The notes under the pieces are model-generated. The model searched no databases. It was given only the letters and a program-made list of their open reading frames with translations, and had not been told where the DNA came from. Shown piece after piece: positions 41,317 through 53,887 of a DNA stretch of 64,000 nt; position 1 is the first letter of the stretch; the number at the start of each line of letters is the position of its first letter. Position numbers and translations under genes: made by a program. Source of the stretch: Diprion similis (Eukaryota > Arthropoda > Insecta > Hymenoptera > Diprionidae); assembly GCF_021155765.1 (NCBI RefSeq), contig NC_060105.1:372001-436000 (forward strand), read 5' to 3'.

Positions 41317-44300
41317 TTATTTATAGTCTATGTGGACCGCAGACGGGTCTAGCATTTCTACTTCTGAACTCATATCACTTGTCGAGTAATTAACGACTAC
41401 TCTGTCTCTAGCTCGCTCTAGTTTGCTTAAAGCTTCCTCCTCAGACTTTGAAGCCTCCTCGCCCCATCCCGAGAACAAATTAACTCTTAATGTTTCCATA
41501 TTTGGATCTTGAGAGGGGCCAGTTAAATTTTGAAAAGGTTCTCCGCCTCCTGTAGTTACCGCACCCCCTGGGAACTTATATTTCGGTGTTTCCTGTGGTG
41601 CATCTGTGAAAAAAAGTTAGTTTTTAATGCATTTATTCATACGATTCGTTATACTAGAAAAGTATATGAACTTGAGATGCACAAAGACTGTAAACACTTG
41701 TGGGACCTGTATATCAAGTTATCAATGAGCAAGAGGTGGAGAAGGACATGGGGCAATGGCAGCGGAGAGGAGGGGGCCACCAAAACCTGTTACACCTTTT
41801 GCTCAGTATCAAGTCTTAGTGACTGCTCACTATGTACTGAGTTCAGTTCTACTAGCATATAACTATTCGTACCAAAGTAGTACAGGATAACCAACAGACT
41901 ATTCTTTAGACAGAAATCTTCTATGAAAAATTTTGAGTACAAAGAATCAATCGGGACAAAGCACTCATTTGGTAGAACACTATTTTAAAGGAACGCTGGT
42001 ATGAGTTTCTCACCTGGATAAGGTGGTACTTCGTCAATGAGCTGTTCCATTACGTAACCGAGCATTGTCGTAGTAAAAGTGTCATCTCTACGCAGACCAA
42101 GAGCCCGGTGAAAAGCGTCCACAGCTTCCTGTGTGGTACCACGAAGAGCATGAACAAATCCGATAGCTGAATATGTTGATGGGTTCAGTGGATTCAATAC
42201 TAGAGCCTGAAACATCAATTTTTGTTGAAATAAAACTTTTGAAATAGTAAAGCTATTATAGTGTTCCAACTTACCTGTTGGTGGTAGTCTAACGCATCAT
42301 CGTACTTTTTCATTTTTCTACACGTGTGTCCTAAATTGTTGAGCAGTGCTTCCCATTTGCTTGGAAGAATCACCGCTTGCAAATCACCTTGTATTTTTTT
42401 CATAGCTTCTCGAAATTGTTGCTCAGCAGCTTTATAACTATAATCATTCAAATGATAGTTTGTACGTGACATAATTCTGCTTATCAAAACTTACTTACTC
42501 TGAATTTTGAAAAGATATGACTGCCATTTCATGTATAACAAACGGGTCATCCGGGGCAATGCTTTGAGCTTGTTGAAAAAATTTATCCGCCAGTCTAAGA
42601 TTATTTGTCAGACCGCATTCCAGTCCAATATATAGCAGCGGCAAGTGACAGCCTTTCATGAGTTGCGAAGCTTTGAAATAAGCAGCCATTGCCTGGTCGT
42701 GTTCGTTTTCCACAGCAAATGAGTGACCATATGCTAGCCATGCAGGTCCAAATAGTCGATCCAAGGCTGTAGCCTTTGCCAAATACCTGCGGGCCGGATC
42801 ACTTTTACCTATTAATGATAATATTTTTCGTAGATTCAAATATGTGACAAAGTTTCATTTTACTTTTGTACCCAGATTTTTATATGAAGTACTATGAAAT
42901 TTTGAGGGCATGTTCAGTTGAATTTTGGAGTTGCGTTTTACCTATAACGTAGTAGTAACAGCCAACTGCAAACCAAGCAAGAGCCATATCTGGATACAAG
43001 TCTACTAGCTTATGTGCTAGATAGAAGAGTGCTGAAAAACCACATATTCTGGTCTATTATAAAACATTTATTCATTTCAAAGCGGCAGGCTATATTTTTC
43101 TTACACATAAATTAAAAGTCAAAGATTGTGCAAATTCTAAAAATTTTTCAGGATTTTTTAGTATTTAGGTTTTGTAAGTTAGACCAATATATAATTTTTA
43201 TTTACAACAAATGTAATAAAAACAATTTCCTACCGTTTGATTTCTTCAACTCAACTAAGCAGGCGATATGCACAGGCAGACATGTGCTATGGTAGGGGTC
43301 CTTCTTTAGGATCCTGAAAATTTTTCAATAAATTATGAAAATGTCAGTTGTAAAATGAGCGCAAATGTTATCAGCAAGAATGCCAACCTTTCAGTAAGAC
43401 TAAAACATTGTTGATAATCACAGTTGTAATACAGTCTTTCTGCTCTAGAAACTTCCATATCCAAATTATCCATTAATCTGTCAGTTACCAAGACTCCCTG
43501 AACTCCACAGCAAAGCGAGGGCTCTTTTTCAGCTGGAGATTGATATTTCTTCAATTTACTTTCATACAATAATCGTAGTAATTTGGCTTCGCCACCTGAG
43601 CACTGCTCAGTTATGGGCAATGATTCTAACAGCTCCTTCTCTAAAACATTGGAAGAATTTATAAGAACATCAGTTTTAATCAATCTTAATACTTTGGAAC
43701 AGCTTATATGTGCAGAATAAAAATTTTTACCTTCAGCAGCCGATAGCATCTGGTTCTGAACCAATGCTTCAAAAGCTTGATACGAATACACATCACACTG
43801 CAGTGCTTGTTTATAACAATCCAAAGCTACAGCTCTGTTGTCCATTGCTTCGTATACTCTTCCTTTGCAATATAGGATAGAGCTTTGCACCTTAATTCAC
43901 ATCCATATTTATCAAAAATTCGCTTCACATTTGATGTCCCAAAGAACAAATAAGGGTTGGAAAATATAATAGCAACTAATCTTTACAATTCTTTAAACTT
44001 ATAATAGACTTACATTTCTTGGGGCAACCTCAAGTATGTCTGCTTGGCTATTAAAACTGACACCAGATGCAGAGATGTTAGTAGACATCTCCATTTCAAC
44101 AATTACTTGAAGAGCTTCGGTGAATTCTTTGGCCTCTAATAGGCATCTCACAGCTAGATAATGGCACATTATGTCTGTCTGCAAGCACAAAGGTTACAAA
44201 AAAAGCCAGGGTTGTCGAGATGATGTGTCAAAAGTTTTTGCATCATAGATGTAACGCGATCCAATTTTCAAACCTTTTCAAGTCCACGACTCCTGATGAG

Positions 44301-44639
44301 ATGAGCGGCTCGATGGTACTGCTTCATGAGAAACATGCATTGCGCAAGCGCATAAACGTCTTTGGGGTTCTCATTTCCTAGCGAAAGAACTTTATCTGCC
44401 CAGAATGATGCAGCGCTGTATAAATGCTGTGAGTTGGGGAGTAAAATGCAATTACTACACGAATGCCGGAATATATGGAAGTTGTGTGAAATTTTTAGGC
44501 TAGGCTTTCAGTGAATGTATGAGAAGCTTACCAAGTCTAAATATGATTTAACTAATTTTCTGTAGTTTTCTAAGTCGATATTCTTGTCGTTGAAGCTTTG
44601 CATCTTATCATAATCTGTATCGATTTCTTGTTGTGCCAT
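41317..44639 (-). CDS. Cdc16: Cell division cycle protein 16 (APC/C subunit 6)
   Basis: Cdc16/APC6 is a TPR subunit in the arm of the anaphase-promoting complex, the ubiquitin ligase that destroys cyclins and securin. Eleven exons: 44532-44639, 44274-44426, 44014-44178, 43731-43890, 43388-43640, 43234-43313, 42942-43031, 42499-42808, 42275-42437, 42014-42206, 41317-41603. They splice in frame to 653 aa, near the 620 aa of human CDC16. TPR-type helical repeats run through most of it. Clear family signatures are FFQQAQSIAPDDPFVIHE, KWEALLNNLGHTCRKMKKY, ALVLNPLNPSTYSAIGFVHA and ALGLRRDDTFTTTMLGY. The first residues are MAQQEIDTDYDKMQS. The C-terminal exon after PPYPG is acidic and poorly conserved. 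The gene is head to head with the protogenin gene, 788 bp between start codons. Confidence 0.96.
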
Positions 44640-45426
44640 TGTTACACACGATCTCATCAACGAAAACTTGTAGGATAGGATTTAAAACACAAACTTTGTT
44701 TAATCCTCCTCTCCATCACGACCAATCACGACATAAATACTGTGGTGTATATTTGTATACGGGGAAAGTAACCTAACGACCTGCTAACGACCACAATGTA
44801 GTACTAATGCCGTTGACCGTTTGCCAACGAGTTTGCCAAGATATTCAGCCGTGTTAAAAATTGAATACCTATTTACCACATGTGCAGGATCAGTCGGTGA
44901 AACAGCGACGATCGGACGGCTTTGCCGGCTACTTTACCTTTCGATCTGGCTGCGAATAGATAGATATAGAGAAAGAGAGAGGGAATGAGAAAGAGAGGGA
45001 GAGTGAGAGCGAGAAAGAGAGGAAAAGAGAGAAAAGAAGCACTGCGCGATGGGGCGAGAGAAGAGACACGGGAAAGATGCGCACTTTGCGTGTTGAGGGA
45101 ATAAAATTTCTCCTTCTCTTTTGCAATAAAGTGTGTCTAGATTTTTTTACAATAGTTTTCTTACCAAGTTTGAAACCCGAAATGCCGTTCACAGTGCAGT
45201 GATTATTCGTAATAAAGTAAAAATGAAGACGTAGAGAGGGTTATGGGGTTCGGCTTGCGGTAAACGGAACTGAACATTGTGAAGCCACGGTAATTGTGGA
45301 TATTCCGTGGATGATGTCGAAGATGCGGCAAAGAAGAGATGTATCAACGACGGAGGAGCTTTGTCTTTATACAGCGTATTTCGGCTAGAATTTGTCAGTG
45401 AAACCGGTACAAATGAGTGTTGATAT
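44640..45426. promoter_or_regulatory. Divergent promoter region of Cdc16 (-) and protogenin (+)
   Basis: This 787-bp gap lies between two start codons on opposite strands, so both promoters are likely here. It contains a long purine tract at 44956-45039, made almost wholly of GA and GAA steps. GA-rich tracts can bind GAGA-type factors and form non-B DNA, but such a role here is inference. Confidence 0.6.
44956..45039. repeat. GA-rich polypurine tract
   Basis: Eighty-four bases, nearly all A or G on the plus strand, mostly GAGA and GAAA steps with a few T or C interruptions. On the minus strand it makes an ORF full of Ser/Phe/Leu that I reject as coding. Confidence 0.85.
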
Positions 45427-48400
45427 ATGGCGGCGCGAGTATTTTTGCTCAGCATCTTACTTACAGAAGCTTTAAGAACCGCCTGCTTTGAAGGTGCGTC
45501 CGTTTTATCATCGTTTGTTTATGTTCTTACTAGGTGCTTGTATACACTGTATGTGCTAAACGAGCACGCGTGCGATTTCCGTCTGTTCTGCATGCACACC
45601 GCCTATCACGTAGCTTCCGTGCATCTCGTAAGATCGATATTCATCCTGGTTTAACACCAGAGAACTTACGATTAGCAAGGTACGTGTGCTGCACATCGTG
45701 CGCCTCGAACCTGCATCAATTATGAATTTTAAATTACCATCAGCACTTTTCAATCATCTGCTTGACATGCCTTTATCCTATTCCATTGGTTAGCCTCTTT
45801 AGCTTCTACCACGGGCATCCATAATTTGCAATATCTTCACGGTTCATCTCAAATTTACATCCCTTTTCCCAAACTTAATCTTAAAGTAAAAATTGAGAAA
45901 CTGTAATAACTTGCATACACGTTCTTAAGACTTATCGATGACTTTTTCCGCATTACAGAGTGGACATTCACGGCACCTTTCAAACACTCCAAATGCACCA
46001 AATATTGAAATATCCCAATTTTTTTTTTTTTTTTTTTCCATAAAATTTGGATCGACCGAATCGCTACTTGAGGCAGACTTAAGTCGAGTGATAATGGTTA
46101 GATTAAGCTCAGCCTCTGTTGTTTCTTTGCTACATGTTCAGTAAATGATCTGATGTCTGTCACTCTCAAAGATTGTGTTTCTGAATAATTCTATTCACGT
46201 AGAAATTGGCGTGGCTTGAAAACATGTCCGGACACTCTTATTTTTACGAAACGATTTGTGACACATAAACACTTGGCTTATTTAAAATGTTACGTGTTGG
46301 TTCGCTCTGTAGTGTGAATAGGCACAACAAAGAATTAATGATGTTCGAAACTTTCTTTTGTTGAACCTGATCGACCTCAAAGTTTGAAATTTATGCAAAT
46401 TTTTATTTTCTTTACAGGTGTAAAAGGAGTGAACATAAGTCACGGAGGATTAAACTTGTCAAAACCCGAAATCTTAGAACTGGAGCGAAACGGGGGGCTA
46501 GGTGTTAGACTGGAGGAAGAGCCCAATGGCAATATTGTGGTTGGCCGAAGAGGAGCGATTCTCAATTGTTCCATAGGAAATAACCAAAATGTATCCTGGT
46601 TACGGAATGGAGTGGCAGCGCCTCCGTGCGGCCTGGTACGATGCAAACTGCGTAATGGTTCTCTACACTTCCTGAAGGTACACCATCGAAATGAAACATG
46701 TCTAACTTTCACAATGTAATATTCATATATTGCCTCTGATTTCTATTCGCGGTATGTATGGCATTTCTCGGGAGATGCATTCAACCTTAGCAACTTTAGC
46801 AGACGCAGTTACGATACACGTTGATTACTAGATTATAGAACGCCGGCACCACCTACCTTATTTCTGACTTACCAAAATGGGGGAGGGGTAAAATTTGTCT
46901 TCACACATTTGTATGGACACTTACATTGATTCTGACCCCGTCTGTATCCCTAGTAAACTTACGACCAACGGTGCTCATTTGGAACCGTGGGTTGCAAAAT
47001 CACTAGGGATATCGAAGGGGTCAGAATCCATGTAAGTGTCAGTACATACATCTTTCACCAGCTGTCTTAACTAGTTAACTGCAGTTTACTATTCATGTAT
47101 GTGAAATTCTCACAGCCAACTGTTTTGCTTCCTCTTATCATGTTGAAAAGTAACGAGAAACATACTTATTCCATTTATAACAGCTGAACGGTGCCTTAAA
47201 TTATATTTGAACATTTAGCACATGGTATCTTTAGTACTTTTTCTTCCTCTTTAATAATGTTCTGAAACTTTTTGCTGTTGGGAACCTATATATCCCTCGT
47301 CCGGTTACATGAATCTATACAAGTCATTGTTTAGCTCCCAACAAAAATCCTGCCACCTGCGACAAATGGCACTACACTTCTTTACCCTCGCCAAGAATAT
47401 TGCAACTGAAGTGCAATTTCTCAGACTTATGTTTTATAGATGACAAGAAAGAGTAAAGAACAAGAAAGCCGCAATAGTCCAAGTGATAAAATTCAAGGAT
47501 TGGAGTCTTACCGTTGTGTGACTAAAAATGCTGTAGGCTCACTAAGGTCTTCCCCTGCATTTTTACAGATTGCTGGTGAGAATTTTATATAATAGCTTTT
47601 AAAGCTATTTATCATACTAAACAAATACATCAACTATGAAGTATATATTTTACTAGTAAATTTCTCAGGTAATCCCTATCTATGTTAATCATTCAGCACA
47701 TATTGATTTCAGACTTATCTCGAGAATTTGACGAATCGCCACAAGATTTGATCGTACATGAGGGGGAAGTAGCCAGATTTTCTTGTTACATCAGTAGCAT
47801 TCCATTTCCACCAAACATTACTTGGCAGCATAATGGACAGTTTTTACCCTATGTTCGTGGAAAAAAGTAAGAATATGTTGCAAGCCATAGCAACCCATAG
47901 TTACACTATTTTTAGTAGATCACTCGAGTGTGAGCTGACTCACAAGCAGTTAGAATTGACTTTTTACAAAGACCAACCCTTTACATGCGTTCCATTATTA
48001 TTAATATCTTTGGTATGTGAAGCTGGCTTTGGTGAATTTCTATTTTACAAATATGTACTATTAAATAGTAATATGTGTACAATCCAATGGTTTTTATAAA
48101 ATGTTAGGAAACTGTCATACAGAAATAGAGTTTTTTCCCGTAAATTATAATTCCATTAATTAAGAAATGTATAATAAACTGTTCCGAAATCTTCATAATT
48201 TAACCCACAATAGTGCTATGAATAGAAGATAATAGTTATGAAGGAAATATTTTTCAGATATTTCTTGGTATCACCAGGTGTTCTATATATAAGTGCAACG
48301 AATCTATCTGATGCTGGTTCATACAGGTAAAAATCACTATTATATATCGTACTTTAATCACGTCTTCAATGTTATTCGAGTAACGTAATGAGCACCCTTC

Positions 48401-51400
48401 TTATTCCTTGAATCTCAATTTCAGATGTGTAGTAAATAACAAGTTTTTAAAGAAGACTAGAAAAAGCAAAGAAGCGCAACTGCACGTTATTCCCAAAATT
48501 CAAGAAAAAAGATCAGATTTACCTGTTATCCTTTTTCCACAAATTTCAAATAGTTATCAGCTTATTGCTGGGTCTGATCTGATGCTAGTCTGCGCCGCAT
48601 CGGGTTTTCCAACTCTTGTAACTTGGACATTTGTTTCTCAGTTCCCAGGTAAGCAGATGAACCACAATTACTAGCTAGTTTGATGCTCAGATACTGAACA
48701 TGACGTAAATTATTTTCAGATGGTGCCGGTTCCAAAGAGCCGCGTGTGCTCCTAAATTCCACAGGCAGTGTAGCAGCGTTAATGTTAGAAGAGCTTACCA
48801 TAGCGGATGCAGGCATTTATGATTGTTCTGTAAAAAACTCCAACGTGACCCTCCAGACTCAGGTACACACGTTTGGCCATTTAGTTGAAAGACTCGTTAA
48901 ATCCAGTAAATGTGGCAACTTCTTCGCCACATCCAATGCTGGTTGTTGCAAATTTTATAAATTAGTGAAACTGGGAAAAATTTAGAAAGATGGGGTTCTT
49001 TATGATGGTTGGTCATGGAAATTGTTTCAGCTTTTCCAAACACCACTGCTATGTTTTTGTATTACACCTTTTTAAAATATTTAGAGAAGAAAGTTCTATT
49101 GTAGCTTTGTAGTAAAAGTGCACAGCTAATATTTGGAAATACATATTTTCCAACAAAATACTATTTGTTGATCCTTCTGAACATTTTATTTCTTTATTTG
49201 TTTTTGAATACTAATCAATTGTCCCCCCCCCCCCCCCCCCTCTCCCTACCAATATCGTCCTTCTTTTTGTAAATTCAGAAATATTCTAAGCATTCTACGG
49301 ATTGTCATATTTGAACATTCCGAGTAAGAACGAATTCAAGGAAATAAACATTGCTAAATGATCCAGTCCAGAAATGATCTGTTTCTACATGGTTGAACTT
49401 TCTTGTCCAAGTGGACACTTTGTTTTTACTCTTACTCCGCGTATAACAAGTTGACTATAAAACCATCAGTTTCAATCATTAGTAGTACAAAAGACCATTG
49501 TCAGGACCTCGTCTTTCAAAAACTGTTCTTATTAATATTGGTAACATTTTTCTTCCGCAGAATATTACAATAGACGTCCTAATACCACCAACTTTTGTAA
49601 AGAAACCTACCAATCAAGTACAGCCTAGTGGAAGAACAGTCCGGTTCGAATGTCAAGCCGAAGGACGTCCTACGCCTCAAATTTACTGGCTTAAGGATTC
49701 TGTCAATATCACTATGAACCGTAAATTACCTCCTGACAAATATTTATTCACAAATTTCATTTGATTAAATAAAATTCATACCTAATCAATGAGCAGTATT
49801 TATTGCTCAATAAATTTTGATGGTATTTCGCATTTTTGTATATAATTAAATATAATATTACAGCTCGGGAAAAAACATTCGTGAGTGACAATAATAAAGT
49901 GGGACTAGTAATCTCGTCCACAGTTCCGTCCGATGCTGGCATTTACCAGTGTGTCGCGGTGAATGTTGCTGGAGAAATTTGGGCGGCTGGTAGGCTCCAG
50001 GTCACCAAGTCACCGCAACGCCCCCCTATTCCTACATCTTTAAATTGTCACGCCTTGTCACCAGATATAATTCATCTATCTTGGAAAATACCACAAACAA
50101 TGCCATTCCCTAATGTTGACTCATATTTCACCGTTCACTATGCTCTTGCAGGTATGCATTACACTAAATCAATTTTGGTGAATTTCAGTATATGGCACAG
50201 ATAAGAAAATTTTTCAAATTATCTCATCGTTCTGTTACTCTAGAACCAGGCAGCCAAGAAGACATTGCCTTACCCGAACCAAATTCAACATTCGTTGAAG
50301 TTAAATCGCTGGTGCCATTTACTAATTATACAATGTACGTCCGGACATGGAACACATATGGATCTAGTGAACAATCAGCTTCTGTTAATTGTGCAACTGC
50401 TGCAAGTGGTATGGCAACAAATGATGCAAGGCTAAATTTGTCGAATAAATTTGGTAGTGATGATTTTCATTCGTAAAGAAATACTTGCCCATTGATATTC
50501 TTGACAATTTATTTATCATTTAGTTCCAATAGCTGCTCCAACGACAAAAGTCAAGGTGATTAGCCCTACCAAACTTGAAGTATCATGGGCACCGCTAAAT
50601 AAGACAGAGGCACGAGGGTTTATACTGGAATATAAATTACAATGGAGGCTTCAACATCATCCCTCGTCCAGAGTTCTCCATCTCCCATCGGCTGTTAACC
50701 AATATACTCTCACTGGTGTGTAAATATAGTCTCCCAGTTATAGACTACTTTGTTCCAGTCATGTGAACTCGATAATTTCAAAGTGTAATTTTTCACTCAA
50801 TACATTATAATTAACGTTCAAAACAGATTTGGTTCCTGGCGCATCTTATGAGATTCGAGTTTTAGCTCGAACAGATCGAGGCTGGCCCAATGTTAGTGAT
50901 TCGCAACTAGGCTGGACCACTGCTTTGATGCCCTCAACTAACTCCAACGAAGTCCCGCGGACAGGTCTATTGAATCTCAATGTGGCAAACATCAACGCAT
51001 CAACTGTCAAGGTTCGAAGTTCGACAATCTCTTGTATTGATGTCCGTTCAATTAACTCATAACAAAGCTATGCAATTAAAAAAAATCAGTGATTCAATTT
51101 ATAAAACGAATCTATTGTCTGATTCTTCATTACGGTAATACAAAATACTGTATGGGTAATTAATTTGTAATTGTAATCAATAGCTAAATTGGAATATGAA
51201 TGAAGAAACATCAGGGTGGGAAGATGACTTTGATTTGTGGCAGTTGTACTACCAGAATGTTGTCGGAAAGAAGCTGACGACTACTTATCTGCCTAAGAAT
51301 TGTACAGAGTACATACTTACAGAGCTTGGTAAATACTAACATGTCGTTATCATAAAATGAGCACAAACAGTGGTTGTAATGATTTTCTGAATATTTTTGT

Positions 51401-53412
51401 TTGAAAATATTTTGCCTAATCTTTACAGAAGCTGACGCATCGTATGACATAGGATTGTGTATGATCAGTTCTGGGAAATTATTGGAATGTTTTCAAATGT
51501 ATTTGGATTCAAAGAGACTCAGCGAAGGTAAATGATACACATATCGCAGAATCGAATGAATATTTATGGCGTGTGAAAGTTCTTTGCAAAGAATGTTATT
51601 TATTCTATGTCCAGATCATACTCTGACTAATCTGGAAGGGGTTCCTATTTCATCCACTGCTATTAACGTAACGTGGTCTGCTGCCCCTTCTCACCCGGAG
51701 CATTGTTACGAAGTGTGTTACAACACTTTCCACCCCACAATTCCAGAACCATTGCAGTGTTTCAACACGTAAGTTCAGTAGCAAAAAAACAACTTTATCC
51801 AAACTTGAAGCGCGAAAATCATAACTTACTTTGTTTTGAAATCATGTTGCAGAACAAACATGACGGTGACAGTGCATCATCTAAAACCGTTTACAGTATA
51901 TCAATTCAAAGTCAGAGTCCTGTATAAAACAAGCGAACAAGGTGGCTCGTACAGCAAAGATATGGAGTGTCGGACAAAGCAAGATAGTAAGTTGTAAAAA
52001 AAATTAACGCGTATCCATGAAAATGACATTTTCTTAGTAAAGATATTGCCTAGGATCTGGTTTGGGATTATTCAGGTGTTATTGTAAATTTTTTTTGCAT
52101 AAGTTGTTTTCAGTAATCAAGACTATGGTTTTCAAAAAAAGTTCCAGGTAACGTTAGGGAGATAAAATGGTTTCTATCCAACATTACTGAGGTTGGCATT
52201 TCGTGGAAACAGCCAAGTAAAACAAATGGAGAGATACGCAACTACACTATTTTCTACACAACTGATCCTTTCACTACACCCGTGAAACATTGGGCAAATA
52301 TAACTGTACCTGGAACAAATAAAACTGCAAAATTGCTACGTCTTATTCCAAGTACACGATACTTTCTAGAAGTACGAGCTGCTACCGATGCTGGATATGG
52401 AAAAACTTCGGACAGAATCATTTTCCACACAGGTGATGTTCCAAAGAATTCTACCGATCCTTTACATGGGGACAGCCCGTCTTCCACTCTAGGAACAGAT
52501 CAAAGTTTTGGTAAGTCGGAAAGCTACAACAAAGTCAAGACGTAAAATTCAATTCAATAACGATTCTTTGATGACCTATTTCCCTAGGAATCATTGTTGG
52601 TGTAAGCATAAGCACCTGTTTCATTGTTATTTGCCTGAGCAGTATATATTTTCGAAAAAAGTGGGAAAATACACAATCACCCCAGGAAAGTTTACAATCG
52701 TTAAAAGATCGTGGTATATTACGCAATGGAAATGGCCGCTGTGCAGAGAGAAATTCAATTGGCGGCAACCAACATGCACGTGCAGCGTCGACCATAAATG
52801 AAATTGAACTAACCACCCTGTGTCCAGCCTCATCTAAATCCGCAAATTCTCATATAGATACTAAGGTACAAAATATTATTTCCAATACTCCAAGAAGTCT
52901 AATATCACTTGTGACATAGTTTAGTTGCATATTTGAATATTTTCTAGCAGTTCTTTACTTAATTGTTCCAGGGGGGTTGTTCTAACGGCATTGTTGAATG
53001 TTGCATGAAAGATTCCCTTCTGACACCTTGGAACATAAATGATGACAGTAAAGATCTGGACATTACCTCAAATCCTCAGGTATTGCATTACGTTACTATT
53101 GATGTGGATTTTACCAAATTGATGGAAGACAATTTTTAAAATTATAAAAAGTGATTATAACAACTCCAACATCAACTTGAACAATTATAAATAAAACAGA
53201 TAATTTCAATTTTACAGTTTGATCGAAAAGACAGCACCAGCTCGAATCAACAGCCTCGGCAGGATTCAGATGGCACGAGGATGACGATGTTAAATTCTAC
53301 AGTGGCAAGCAGCTGTAGCAGCTTAAACAATAATTTTGAATGTTTGGAAAACTTGTTGTCTCTCCAGCAAGTGCCATCAACGTCAGTTCCCGTCGTTGCT
53401 CCCAATGGGTGA
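45427..53412 (+). CDS. Prtg: Protogenin / IGDCC-type receptor (4 Ig, 5 FN3, one TM segment)
   Basis: This is a single-pass surface protein of the DCC/neogenin/protogenin superfamily. Twenty exons: 45427-45493, 46418-46677, 47440-47575, 47713-47866, 48258-48326, 48425-48648, 48720-48862, 49561-49720, 49864-50151, 50244-50408, 50524-50715, 50827-51011, 51184-51328, 51429-51527, 51615-51768, 51853-51986, 52148-52510, 52588-52865, 52972-53079, 53218-53412. They give 1,172 aa. The start MAARVFLLSILLTEALRTAC is a signal peptide. Ig domains show paired Cys (LNCS/YRCV, FSCY/YRCV, LVCA/YDCS, FECQ/YQCV). Five FN3 domains follow, each with a conserved Trp (LSWK, VSWA, LNWN, VTWS, ISWK). The TM segment is GIIVGVSISTCFIVICLSSIY, then a roughly 160-residue tail. 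Five FN3 domains fit protogenin and not DCC/neogenin/frazzled, which have six. Ligand and partner are unknown from sequence. Confidence 0.88.
45494..46417 (+). other. First intron of the protogenin gene
   Basis: It follows the signal-peptide exon. It holds a 19-base T run near 46021-46037 and short ORFs that I do not consider coding. First introns of such receptors often carry enhancers, but nothing specific is visible. Confidence 0.55.
46909..47048. mobile_element. MITE-like inverted-repeat element in protogenin intron 2
   Basis: The left arm (about 46909-46954) contains GACACTTACATTGATTCTGA and then CCCCGTCTGTATCCCTAGT. It matches the reverse complement of the right arm (about 47002-47048) over about 42 of 46 positions. 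The spacer is about 47 bp. No coding potential is present. A target-site duplication was not resolved. Confidence 0.75.
49223..49240 (+). repeat. C18 homopolymer in a protogenin intron
   Basis: Eighteen consecutive C residues inside the intron between the third-Ig and fourth-Ig exons. It is one of three long C runs in the window (also 24021-24036 and 40075-40091). Confidence 0.9.
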
Positions 53413-53648
53413 GAACACCTTCAGATTTAACGAATGATGTATTCCGTGTCAGTGGAATAATAATCAAATCGTAATAATGAGAATGCTCATGTTACTCTAA
53501 ATCGCCTCTGAGCTGGCGTCAAACTAATATAATAAATGTGAGTATGCAGGCTGTATGCTCTGAAGAGATGATCTTTGATACTATTGAATGAGGGATAATG
53601 TGAAGTTGTTTAGTAAGCTAAGAAAAGAACGATTTAGTATTGTACCAT

Positions 53649-53687
53649 TAATATATATATATATATATAAAAATATATATATATTAT
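53649..53687. repeat. (TA)n microsatellite
   Basis: Two TA runs separated by a short A run, about 240 bp after the protogenin stop codon and probably in its 3' UTR. Confidence 0.85.
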
Positions 53688-53881
53688 CGAATTGCATAGG
53701 TGCCTGAGTTACTATAGTACTGGCTATGTAAATATTATTCGATGTATTATAAGTGTGTCACTGACCAGTTACTAAAATGAAATGACACATCAAAATTGGC
53801 CCAGCTACACATACAGTTACACATACTTTCTGATATTGATCATGGAAAATGATTTCTACCACATGGTATTTGCTCATATTT

Positions 53882-53887
53882 AATAAA
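53882..53887 (+). terminator. Candidate polyadenylation signal of protogenin
   Basis: AATAAA lies about 470 bp after the stop codon, in the sense orientation. Other hexamers occur further downstream, so the real 3' end may differ. Confidence 0.35.

Noticed and set aside
44929-45192. 87-codon minus-strand ORF rich in Ser, Phe and Leu
   Set aside because: It is a translation of the GA polypurine tract in the divergent promoter, with no domain or splice context.
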